Shown here one piece after another: positions 54,701 through 61,578 of a DNA stretch of 64,000 nucleotides. Position 1 is the first letter of the stretch. Every line of letters starts with the position of its first letter. The stretch lies in the NCBI RefSeq assembly GCF_016461825.1, contig NZ_JAEMNU010000040.1:1-64000 (forward strand), in the 5' to 3' direction. A program made the translations under genes and the position numbers. Below the pieces are notes generated by a model that worked only from the letters and a program-made list of their open reading frames with translations, made no database searches and had not been told where the DNA came from. This DNA comes from Rugamonas violacea. Its GTDB lineage: Bacteria > Pseudomonadota > Gammaproteobacteria > Burkholderiales > Burkholderiaceae_D.

Positions 54701-55498
54701 TCAAGCGGCTATGGCTTGACGGATCTCAACAACGCTGGCGCGCGGCGCGGCGGCGATGCCGGTCGACAAGGCTTCCAGGCTGGGGCGGTCGAGGATGGCC
54801 AGTTCGCGGTTGTCGATGGAAATCCAGCCGGCCTTGCGGAACTTGGACAGCAGGCGGCTGATGCTTTCGATGGTCAGACCGAGGTAATCGCCGATGTCCT
54901 CGCGCGACATGCGCAGCTGGAAGTTGCTCGACGAATAGCCGCGCGCCGCGTAACGCGTCGACAGGTTGAGCAGGAACACGGCGAAGCGCTGCTCGGCGCG
55001 CATGTTGCCGAGGAAGAGCATGACGTTCTGCTCGCGCATGATCTCCTGGCTCATGATGCGGTGGAAGTGTTGCAGCAACTGGGGCATTTGGCCGAACAAC
55101 TCTTGCAGACGGGCGAAGGGGATCTCGCACACCTCGCTGTCCTCCAGCGCCACGGCGGAGCAGGCGTGGCGGCCGGCGCCGATGGCGTCCATACCGAGCA
55201 GGTCGCCGGCCATCTGGAAGCCGGTGATCTGCTGTTTGCCGTCGGCATTCACCTGCGCCGTCTTGAAATGGCCGAAGCGCACCGCGTACAGGCTGGTGAA
55301 GGGCTGGTCCATGCGGTACAGGTTCTCGTCGCGGGACACGCGGCGGCGCCGGCCGATGATCTTGTCGAGACGGCCGACATCGGCCTCGTCCAGACCCAGG
55401 GGCAGGCACAGCTTCTTGAAGCTGCACACCGCGCATTTATTCTGGCCGCTCATGGCCGGCTGGGCCGTGGATGCCACCATCTGCATGGTCGTTGTCAT
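54701..55498 (-). CDS. FNR/ANR-type oxygen-sensing regulator (copy 2)
   Basis: The 265-residue paralogue of the 53127 protein also keeps all four cluster cysteines: Cys22, Cys25 and Cys31 (CAVCSFKKLC) and Cys113 (GRHACSAVAL). The DNA-reading helix has SREDIGDYLGLTIESISRLL. GGGGAG lies about eight bases before the chosen ATG. The two copies point in opposite directions, 767 bases apart, so a simple tandem duplication is unlikely. Both probably read similar sites. Confidence 0.9.
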   Translation of the reverse strand: MTTTMQMVASTAQPAMSGQNKCAVCSFKKLCLPLGLDEADVGRLDKIIGRRRRVSRDENLYRMDQPFTSLYAVRFGHFKTAQVNADGKQQITGFQMAGDLLGMDAIGAGRHACSAVALEDSEVCEIPFARLQELFGQMPQLLQHFHRIMSQEIMREQNVMLFLGNMRAEQRFAVFLLNLSTRYAARGYSSSNFQLRMSREDIGDYLGLTIESISRLLSKFRKAGWISIDNRELAILDRPSLEALSTGIAAAPRASVVEIRQAIAA

Positions 55499-55611
55499 AT
55501 CGCTGCTCCCCTGTGTATTGTGTTGCCAGATGGCGGTGAATCGCCTCTTGCCTATGTACACAGTATCAACGCTGGGGAGCGAATCCGATATCGGGCATCG
55601 CCGTCAGTTTC

Positions 55612-55654
55612 TGTAGGGGAAAACAGGGTAGTTTGTTGTAGGGGAAACCCTACA
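55612..55654. promoter_or_regulatory. TGTAGGG palindrome with direct repeat
   Basis: TGTAGGG-GAAA-CCCTACA (55637-55654) is a perfect inverted repeat. TGTAGGGGAAA also occurs as a direct repeat at 55612-55622, 25 bases earlier. It lies between the second FNR-type gene start and the end of the NarL-type gene. It could end the NarL-type transcript or bind a regulator of the FNR-type gene. Confidence 0.45.
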
Positions 55655-55670
55655 GGCGGCATTCGTCCAT

Positions 55671-56309
55671 TCAAATGATGCCATTCTCCAGCGCATACCG
55701 GGTCAACTCGGCGTTGCTGCCCAGCCCCATCTTCTCCAGGATGCGGGTGCGGTAGGTGGTCACGGTGTTCGGGCTCAAATGCATCAGCTCGCCGATACGC
55801 ACCAGCGATTCGCCGGCGGCGATCAACTTGAACACCTCCAACTCGCGGTTCGACAGCGACTCGTGGCTGGAGGTGCCGCCGCCGCCGATCAGGCTGGCCA
55901 GCTTCTCCAGCAGCGCCGGGCTGACGTGTTTGCCGCCGGCCGCCGCCTTGCGCACCGCCGCCACCAGCACCGCCGTCGGCGCGTCCTTGGTCAGGTAGCC
56001 GGCGGCGCCCAGCTTGAGCGCGCGCACCGCGTAGATCTCCTCCGAATAGGTGCTCAGCATCAGCACGGCCAGCTTGGGTTGTTCGGCGCGCAGTTGCTTG
56101 AGCAGCTCCAGGCCGTTCTTGCCGGGCATGGTGATGTCGATCAGGGCCACGTCGAACACCTGTTCGCCGACCCGCTCGATGGCCTCGACGGCGTTGGACG
56201 CCTCGCCCATCACGCAAATATCGTCGGCGGCACTGAGCATCAGGCGCACGCCGTTGCGGGCGATGGCGTGGTCGTCGACCAGCAGCACGCGGATCGGCTT
56301 AACTTCCAT
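55671..56309 (-). CDS. NarL/FixJ-type response regulator
   Basis: The 212-residue protein has a receiver domain (RVLLVDDHAIARNG, Asp in DVALIDITMPGKNG, Lys in YLTKDAPT) and a LuxR-type helix-turn-helix (SNRELEVFKLIAAGESLVRI, SPNTVTTYRTRILEKMG). It overlaps the end of the preceding kinase gene by 11 bases, so that kinase is its likely phosphodonor. It is the output of the four-gene relay 55671-59751. Confidence 0.93.
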   Translation of the reverse strand: MEVKPIRVLLVDDHAIARNGVRLMLSAADDICVMGEASNAVEAIERVGEQVFDVALIDITMPGKNGLELLKQLRAEQPKLAVLMLSTYSEEIYAVRALKLGAAGYLTKDAPTAVLVAAVRKAAAGGKHVSPALLEKLASLIGGGGTSSHESLSNRELEVFKLIAAGESLVRIGELMHLSPNTVTTYRTRILEKMGLGSNAELTRYALENGII

Positions 56310-57783
56310 TGTTTTCTTCCTCCAGGGGCAGGCGCAGGCGCAGGGTGGTGCCCTGCCCGGCCTTGCCGTGTATGTTCAATTCGCCGTCGAAATGACGGCT
56401 GCGTTCGTGCATGCCGAGTATGCCCCAGGACTCGCGGTTGAGCAGACGCTCGGCTTCGATGCCCTTGCCGTCGTCGTCGATCACCACCTCCAACGCGCCG
56501 GCCACGCGGCGCACGCTCAGGCTGACCTGGCTGGCCTCGGCGTGCCGCACGACGTTGGTCAGCGCCTCCTGGACGATGCGGAACAGCATGGTGCTGCGCT
56601 CCGCGCCCAGTTCCAGCGCGGCGGCGGCGGCGTCGATGTGGCAGCTGCAGTGCAGGCCGGCGCGCTGACCGACTTGTTCGACATACCATTCCAGCGCCGC
56701 CCACACGCCCAGTTGGTCGAGCACGCTGGGGCGCAGGTCGGTGATGACCCGGCGCACCGTGCCGATGGCGTCCTGCGCCAGCCCGGCGGCGTCGGCCAGC
56801 AGCGGCTCGGCCGGCCGGCCGGCTGCCTCGGCCCGCTCGATGGCCACCGTGATGTAGGCCTTGATGCCGGTCAGCAGGCCGCCCAGCTCGTCGTGGATCT
56901 CCTGGGCGATGCGTTTGCGCTCACCCTCCTTGATGCTCTCCTGGTGCGCCGCCAGGCGGCGCAGCTCGTGCTGCGACTGCAGCAGCGCCCGCTCGGCCAG
57001 CTTGTTGGGGGTGATGTCGATCAGGATGCCCTGCATGAACAGCGGCACGCCGGCGTCGTCGCGCACCACCTCGGCCTCGTCGCGGAACCAGTGCTCGGCG
57101 CCGTCGCGCGCGTACAAGCGGTACTCCTGGCGCAGCGCCGTGCCGGCGTAGCGGCTGGCGCCGATCGCCCGCAGCGCGGCGAGCCGCTCGTCCGGATGCA
57201 TGCGGCTGGCGTGCAGGCCGGGCGTGCCCAGCCATTCGGCCGGCGTGTAACCCAGGGTCTGGATCTGCGGGCTGATGTAGCGCATGGTCTCGGCCGCGTC
57301 GAGCTCGGCGATGTAGGTGATCGCCTGGATCTGCTCGACCAGGGTGCGGAACTTGGCTTCGACCTGGCGCTTGTCGTCGAGCAGGCGCTGCTCGCGCAGC
57401 ATGCGGTCGATGGCCTGCGGCAGGAAGCGCAGATAGTGGCCGTCGACGTCCTTGACCAGGTAGTCGCGCGCGCCACGGCGCATCGACTCGGCGGCCACGG
57501 CGGCGCTGTCGGCGCCGGTCAGCATCATCACCGGGATGGCCGTCGCCACCGGGTCGGCGCCGATGCGGGCGAGGAATTCGAGGCCGGTCAAATCGGGCAG
57601 GTGGTAGTCGAGCAGGATGCAGTCGGGCCGCTCGCTGTGCGCCAGCGCCAGGCCCTGCTGGCCGCTCTCGGTCTCCAGCAGCACGAAGTCGTGCTCCTTG
57701 TCTGCGGCGAAGGCGCGCCGGCAGGCGAGGCGGTCGACCACGTCGTCCTCGACGATCAAGACGCGGATCAGGTGCTTGTCCAT
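56299..57783 (-). CDS. Hybrid sensor kinase REC-PAS-HisKA_3
   Basis: This 494-residue soluble protein has an N-terminal receiver (RVLIVEDDVVDRLACRRAFA, Asp in DCILLDYHLPDLTG), a PAS/PAC domain (about 150-265; ISPQIQTLGYTPAEWLG, MQGILIDITPNKLAE) and a NarX-like kinase (His in ERKRIAQEIHDELGGLLTGI; ATP site EALTNVVRHAEASQ). No membrane segment is present, so it senses a cytoplasmic signal. The N-terminal receiver may take phosphate from the upstream kinase; the kinase then acts on the NarL-type regulator. Confidence 0.9.
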   Translation of the reverse strand: MDKHLIRVLIVEDDVVDRLACRRAFAADKEHDFVLLETESGQQGLALAHSERPDCILLDYHLPDLTGLEFLARIGADPVATAIPVMMLTGADSAAVAAESMRRGARDYLVKDVDGHYLRFLPQAIDRMLREQRLLDDKRQVEAKFRTLVEQIQAITYIAELDAAETMRYISPQIQTLGYTPAEWLGTPGLHASRMHPDERLAALRAIGASRYAGTALRQEYRLYARDGAEHWFRDEAEVVRDDAGVPLFMQGILIDITPNKLAERALLQSQHELRRLAAHQESIKEGERKRIAQEIHDELGGLLTGIKAYITVAIERAEAAGRPAEPLLADAAGLAQDAIGTVRRVITDLRPSVLDQLGVWAALEWYVEQVGQRAGLHCSCHIDAAAAALELGAERSTMLFRIVQEALTNVVRHAEASQVSLSVRRVAGALEVVIDDDGKGIEAERLLNRESWGILGMHERSRHFDGELNIHGKAGQGTTLRLRLPLEEENNGS

Positions 57784-57788
57784 GGCGT

Positions 57789-58202
57789 TCAGGGCATCTC
57801 GCTGAGGGTCCAGTACAGGTCGATCGAGCGCATCATCTCGACGAAGCGGCGGTAGTCGACCGGCTTGGCCATGTAGCCGGCCACGCCCAGGTTGAAGCTG
57901 CTCACCTTGTCCTGCTGCTCCTCCGAGGTGGTCAGCACGATCACCGGAATGCGGCGCAGCTCGGGATCGGCCTTGACCAGCTGGAGGAACTCGATGCCGT
58001 TCATGACCGGCATGTTCAGGTCGAGCAGGATGATGCAGGGGCGTTCCACGCCGGGCGCGCGCAAGTGCTCCAGCGCCGCCTCGCCGTTCTCCATGTTGAC
58101 CACCGGGTTGCCGACGTGGATCTCCTTGAGCGCGCGCAGGATGGTCATCACGTCGACGCGGTCGTCCTCGACCAACAGGATAGGTTTGCTGCTGTTTTTC
58201 AT
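57789..58202 (-). CDS. Single-domain response regulator (Rcp1-like)
   Basis: The 137-residue protein is one receiver domain: PILLVEDDRVDVMTILRAL, Asp in CIILLDLNMPVMNGIEF, Thr in VIVLTTSEEQQD and Lys in YMAKPVDYRRF. It has no output domain, as in the Rcp1-type partners of phytochrome-like kinases. It lies 10 bases after the PAS-kinase gene and 5 bases before the hybrid kinase gene. It probably shuttles phosphate between them. Confidence 0.92.
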   Translation of the reverse strand: MKNSSKPILLVEDDRVDVMTILRALKEIHVGNPVVNMENGEAALEHLRAPGVERPCIILLDLNMPVMNGIEFLQLVKADPELRRIPVIVLTTSEEQQDKVSSFNLGVAGYMAKPVDYRRFVEMMRSIDLYWTLSEMP

Positions 58203-58212
58203 GCGGGTGTCC

Positions 58213-59751
58213 TTATTTCGCGGCCGCCGACGGCGCCGCCTTGGGTAGCGTGAACCAGAAGGTGCTGCCTTGGCCGACCACCGATTCGACGCCGCACTGG
58301 CCGTGGTACATCTCGACGATTTTTTTGACCAGCGCCAGGCCGACGCCGGTGCTCTCGATGCGGTCGCGCGAGGCCAGCGTCTGGAACAGCTGGAAGATGC
58401 GTTCGAAGTGGCGCGTCTCGATGCCGGGGCCGTTGTCGCTGACCGTGAAGCGCCAGTCGGCGCCGGCGTCGGCGCAGGCCACGTCAATCTGGCCGTCGGC
58501 CTTGTCCATGTATTTGATGGCGTTCGAAATCAGATTGTGGAACACCTGCTGGACCCGGGTCGGTTCCAGCACCACGGTGGGCAGGCCGGGCGCCACCGTC
58601 ACGCGCACGCCGGCCGGCGCCGCCAGCAGGTCGACCACGTCGGCCAGCAGCTTGTTCAAGTCGACCGGCAGCAGCGCCTCCTTGACGCGGCCGACGCGCG
58701 AGTACTGCAGGATGCCGTCGATCAGCGCGCCCATGCGGTGCACGCGGTTGACCAGCAGCCGCATGTGCTCCTTGCCCTCGTCGTTGAAATGCTCGGCGTA
58801 GTCGGTGGCCAGCCAGTCGGCCAGCGAGCCGATGCCGCGCAGCGGCGCCTTCAGGTCGTGCGAGACGACGTAGGCGAAGTTGGTCAGCTCCTCGTTGGCG
58901 CTGCTGATCTCCTGCATCAGCGCGCGGTTGTGCTGCTCGGCGAGCTTGCGCGCGGTGATGTCGCGCACCATGCCGGTGAACATGCGCCGGCTGCCCAGCT
59001 TCATCTCGGTCACCGTCAAGTCCATCGGGAACACCGTGCCGTCGCGGCGCAGACCCTCGACCTCGCGCCCGGTGCCGATGATCTTCTTCTCGCCGGTGTC
59101 CAGATAGTGCGCCAGATAGCCGTCGTGTTGGGCGCGGTGCGGCGCCGGCATCAGGATCGCGACGTTGCGCCCGGCCGCCTCGGCCTCGCTGTAGCCGAAC
59201 AGCGCCTGCGCGGCGGGGTTGAGGCGCTCCATGATGCCGCGCTCGTCGATGGTGATGATCGCGTCGACCGCCGTCTCGAAGATGGCGCGCATGCGCGCCT
59301 CGCTCTCCTGCAGCGCCGCCTCGGCCTGCTTGCGGCTGGTGATGTCGTGGATGGTGGCCAGCACCAGCGGCTGCGCCTGCGAGCTTTGCAGCGGCGACAG
59401 GCTGACCTCGACGGGGAACTCGCGGCCGTCGCGGTGCAGCGCCATCAACTCGGCGCCGCCGCCCATGGCGCGCGGCCGCGGCTGGCTGAAGAAGTCGGCG
59501 CGCTGGCCGACGTGGGCGTGGCGCAGGCGTGCCGGCACCAGCATTTCGATGGTCTGGCCGAGCATCCCGGCGCGGTCGAAACCGAACAGTTTTTCCAGCG
59601 CCGGGTTGACCAGCACGATCTTGCCCTCGTGGTCGATAATCAGCATGGCGTCGGTGGCCGACGTCAGCAACCATTCCAGGCTCTGTCCTTCAAATACCAA
59701 ATTCTTCAAGGGGATAATCCTGACGGCGTGCCGTTTCAATGGGAGCAACAT
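58213..59751 (-). CDS. Double-PAS sensor histidine kinase (FixL/phytochrome-kinase-like)
   Basis: The 512-residue soluble protein has PAS1 (about 25-140; LLTSATDAMLIIDHEGKIVL), PAS2 (about 148-270; IFETAVDAIITIDERGIMER, with HRAQHDGYLAHYLDTGEKKI) and a HisKA/HATPase unit (His in YVVSHDLKAPLRGIGSLADW; NLISNAIKYMDK; STGVGLALVKKIVEMYHGQC). The PAS2 HRAQHDGYLAHY stretch resembles the heme-binding FixL PAS, so it may sense O2; this is inference. An FNR-like box lies 36 bases upstream. It heads the four-gene relay. Confidence 0.88.
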   Translation of the reverse strand: MLLPLKRHAVRIIPLKNLVFEGQSLEWLLTSATDAMLIIDHEGKIVLVNPALEKLFGFDRAGMLGQTIEMLVPARLRHAHVGQRADFFSQPRPRAMGGGAELMALHRDGREFPVEVSLSPLQSSQAQPLVLATIHDITSRKQAEAALQESEARMRAIFETAVDAIITIDERGIMERLNPAAQALFGYSEAEAAGRNVAILMPAPHRAQHDGYLAHYLDTGEKKIIGTGREVEGLRRDGTVFPMDLTVTEMKLGSRRMFTGMVRDITARKLAEQHNRALMQEISSANEELTNFAYVVSHDLKAPLRGIGSLADWLATDYAEHFNDEGKEHMRLLVNRVHRMGALIDGILQYSRVGRVKEALLPVDLNKLLADVVDLLAAPAGVRVTVAPGLPTVVLEPTRVQQVFHNLISNAIKYMDKADGQIDVACADAGADWRFTVSDNGPGIETRHFERIFQLFQTLASRDRIESTGVGLALVKKIVEMYHGQCGVESVVGQGSTFWFTLPKAAPSAAAK

Positions 59752-59786
59752 GGAAGCAAAGGCCAGTTTAACGTATTCAAGCTGTT

Positions 59787-59800
59787 ATGACAAAAGTCAA
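59787..59800. promoter_or_regulatory. FNR-like box upstream of the PAS kinase
   Basis: Read on the minus strand this is TTGAC-TTTT-GTCAT, an FNR-type site with one mismatch in the second half. It sits 36 bases before the kinase start. Confidence 0.4.
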
Positions 59801-59836
59801 ACGGCGGTGGAGGCGGCGAGTCTTTTGTCGAAATTT

Positions 59837-59850
59837 TTGACCTAGATCAA
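59837..59850. promoter_or_regulatory. FNR box upstream of the DksA/TraR-type operon
   Basis: TTGACCTAGATCAA fits the FNR consensus with one change, and is identical to the site at 60942-60955. It lies 137 bases before the small ORF at 59987 and may also act on the divergent kinase operon. Confidence 0.65.
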
Positions 59851-59986
59851 ATGCACCTACTGACTCAAGCTGTCTTCACAGTTACATTGCAATCAAAGCA
59901 CTGCCAAGTACGGCCAAGCAAACCGCCGGTCGAGTCCGCCCTCCCTACGCATCCGCGCGCCAACGGCCCGCTAACCAGGAAACACC

Positions 59987-60052
59987 ATGTCAACTCCCGC
60001 CCGCCACTCCATCGTCAACGCGCCGCTGAGCCGCCGGGAACAGGCGGCATGA
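59987..60052 (+). CDS. Small 21-residue ORF coupled to the DksA/TraR-type gene
   Basis: ATG is preceded by AGGAAACACC, the best ribosome site in this stretch. The frame reads MSTPARHSIVNAPLSRREQA plus one Ala and stops in ATGA, overlapping the DksA-type start. This looks like a leader peptide that couples translation. No family is recognised. Alternatively, the larger gene could start elsewhere and this would be chance. Confidence 0.5.
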   Translation: MSTPARHSIVNAPLSRREQAA

Positions 60053-60444
60053 CGCCATTCGCCAAGCAATTGCTCGACGAGTTCGGCGAGCAATTGCGCG
60101 CGCAGCGCCTGCGACTGATCGCCAACTTGCGCGAGCGCATGCACCAGGGCGACGATCCGCAGCATCTGGCGCTGGCCAACTTCTTTGAAAACGGCGGCGA
60201 GCAGGCCGAGGCGACAATGGAGAACGACGCCAACCTGGCCCAGCTGAGCCATGAGCTGGCCGAGCTGCGCAGCGTCGACGCGGCGCTGGGCCGCATCGCC
60301 GGCGGCACCTACGGCAGTTGCGTCAACTGCGGCGCCTTGATCGGCAGCGAGCGGCTGCGCGCCCAGCCGGACGCGCGCATGTGCCTGGCCTGCCAGGAGG
60401 AGGCGGAGCAACATCCGAACCGCCAGCGCGTCAGGCCGCACTGA
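60049..60444 (+). CDS. DksA/TraR-family zinc-finger protein
   Basis: The 131-residue protein has an N-terminal helical hairpin (residues 5-85) and the four-Cys zinc finger of the TraR/DksA family: CVNC near 90 and CLAC near 112 (GTYGSCVNCGALIGSERLRA). Such proteins bind in the RNA polymerase secondary channel. The start overlaps the stop of a 21-residue leader ORF (ATGA). FNR control is likely from the box at 59837. Confidence 0.87.
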   Translation: MTPFAKQLLDEFGEQLRAQRLRLIANLRERMHQGDDPQHLALANFFENGGEQAEATMENDANLAQLSHELAELRSVDAALGRIAGGTYGSCVNCGALIGSERLRAQPDARMCLACQEEAEQHPNRQRVRPH

Positions 60445-60472
60445 GGAGCGCGGGGCGGGGGGGCGCCGCCGA

Positions 60473-60850
60473 TCAGGCGGCGGCCAGGTTCAAGGCCATC
60501 GCCAGCGCCGCATCCTGGGTCGACAGGTGGACCTGGAACCATAGCGGCAGCAGGCCCAAGGCCTCGCGCGCGGCGGCACGGTCGCCCGGAGCGACGGCGT
60601 GCAGCGCGCCGAGCACGCGGGCGTGCTGCTCGCGATGGCTCTTGATGACTGGATAGTCGATGCTCTCCATCAAGTCCTCCTCTTCGCGGAAGTCGCGTTC
60701 CAGATGCTTGACCAACAGCACGAAACCATCGTCGAGCGCGTCGTCGTCGGCATCGCCCAGATGCAACATCTGCGCCATCAACGCCTGGTGCGCCAAGTCG
60801 AGCGATTCGACTCCCAGCGCCATTTCCGGCGACCATTTCATCTGTTTCAT
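60473..60850 (-). CDS. Hemerythrin-family protein
   Basis: The 125-residue protein shows the di-iron ligands of bacterial hemerythrins: His in SLDLAHQALMAQM, HLERDFREEED (H-x3-[DE]-x3-E type), SHREQH and the final VHLSTQD (H-x4-D). These bind O2 or iron. AGGAGG lies six bases before the ATG. An FNR box is 92 bases upstream, so it is probably induced at low oxygen. Confidence 0.88.
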   Translation of the reverse strand: MKQMKWSPEMALGVESLDLAHQALMAQMLHLGDADDDALDDGFVLLVKHLERDFREEEDLMESIDYPVIKSHREQHARVLGALHAVAPGDRAAAREALGLLPLWFQVHLSTQDAALAMALNLAAA

Positions 60851-60941
60851 ATTGCCTCCTGCTGAGTAATGAATTCTTGCCGCGCAACGCGCATGCCCAT
60901 TCCACTTTGAGCGCCTCGCCAAGCAAAGTCAGTAGCTTCGA

Positions 60942-60955
60942 TTGACCTAGATCAA
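60942..60955. promoter_or_regulatory. FNR box upstream of the hemerythrin gene
   Basis: TTGACCTAGATCAA is identical to the box at 59837-59850. It lies 92 bases before the hemerythrin start on the minus strand, within an A+T-rich divergent promoter region. Confidence 0.65.
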
Positions 60956-61024
60956 GTGGATCGGTAAAACAGCATTGCGCATGCTCAACCCAACAAAACA
61001 TTTATATTAAATATTGCTTTAAAG

Positions 61025-61200
61025 CGTGACATCGCTTACCATCGGCTGTTCGAGGCCACCACCAGCCGCCTGTTCGCGCCCGAACTGGCGGCCGAACTCA
61101 TGCCGGTGGCACGACGCATCGGCGGCAGCCTGCCACACGGTTTTTCGGCGAGGTCGAAGTCGCCTGAGTCCAGCTTCATCCAGCTTCATCCAGCTTCAAC
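61025..61200 (+). pseudogene. Possible gene remnant and 10-bp triple repeat before the DUF1971 gene
   Basis: From 61025 the plus strand reads like a real protein with GC-rich third positions (DIAYHRLFEATTSRLFAPEL followed by AAELMPVARRIGG) but has no start codon in frame. It continues in frame into the DUF1971 gene. At 61171-61200 CAGCTTCATC is repeated twice, with a third copy CAGCTTCAAC. A truncated upstream gene is the simplest reading. Confidence 0.4.
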
Positions 61201-61213
61201 TACCGGAGTCGCC

Positions 61214-61489
61214 ATGAAAACCCTGCCCGCCCACGTCAGCCATTACAAAAGCAGCCCCGAGTTCACCGAGACCAGCACGCCGGCCGCGCTGCAAAAAGGC
61301 CATACCACGGCCGCCGGCGTCTGGGGCCGCATCACCATCCTCGAAGGCAGCCTGCGCTACCACATCAGCGAACCCGAGCCGGAGGAGCTGCTGCTGACGC
61401 CCGAGCGGTTCGGCGTGGTCGAGCCGCAAATGCGCCACGAGGTCGAATTGGTCGGCCCGGTGCGCTTCCGTGTTGACTTTCATAAATAG
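61214..61489 (+). CDS. DUF1971/TehB-N-like cupin protein
   Basis: The 91-residue protein is a small cupin-like beta barrel: SPEFTETSTPAALQKGHTTA, GVWGRITILEGSLRYHI, FGVVEPQMRHEVELVGPVRF. This is the DUF1971 type found alone or as the N-terminal part of some tellurite-resistance proteins. GGAG lies just before the ATG. The ligand is unknown. It may share the FNR-controlled promoter region with hemerythrin. Confidence 0.82.
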   Translation: MKTLPAHVSHYKSSPEFTETSTPAALQKGHTTAAGVWGRITILEGSLRYHISEPEPEELLLTPERFGVVEPQMRHEVELVGPVRFRVDFHK

Positions 61490-61578
61490 CAACGTTAGTT
61501 TCTTCTATGTAATTATGATGTCACAAATGGCAGGTATGCTGGGTGTACTTTCGAAGTCCCCACACCTTGGACACCACC

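Noticed and set aside
61171-61200. Three 10-bp direct repeats considered as a CRISPR or iteron array
   Set aside because: The units are contiguous with no spacers and only three copies; no cas or replication gene is nearby.
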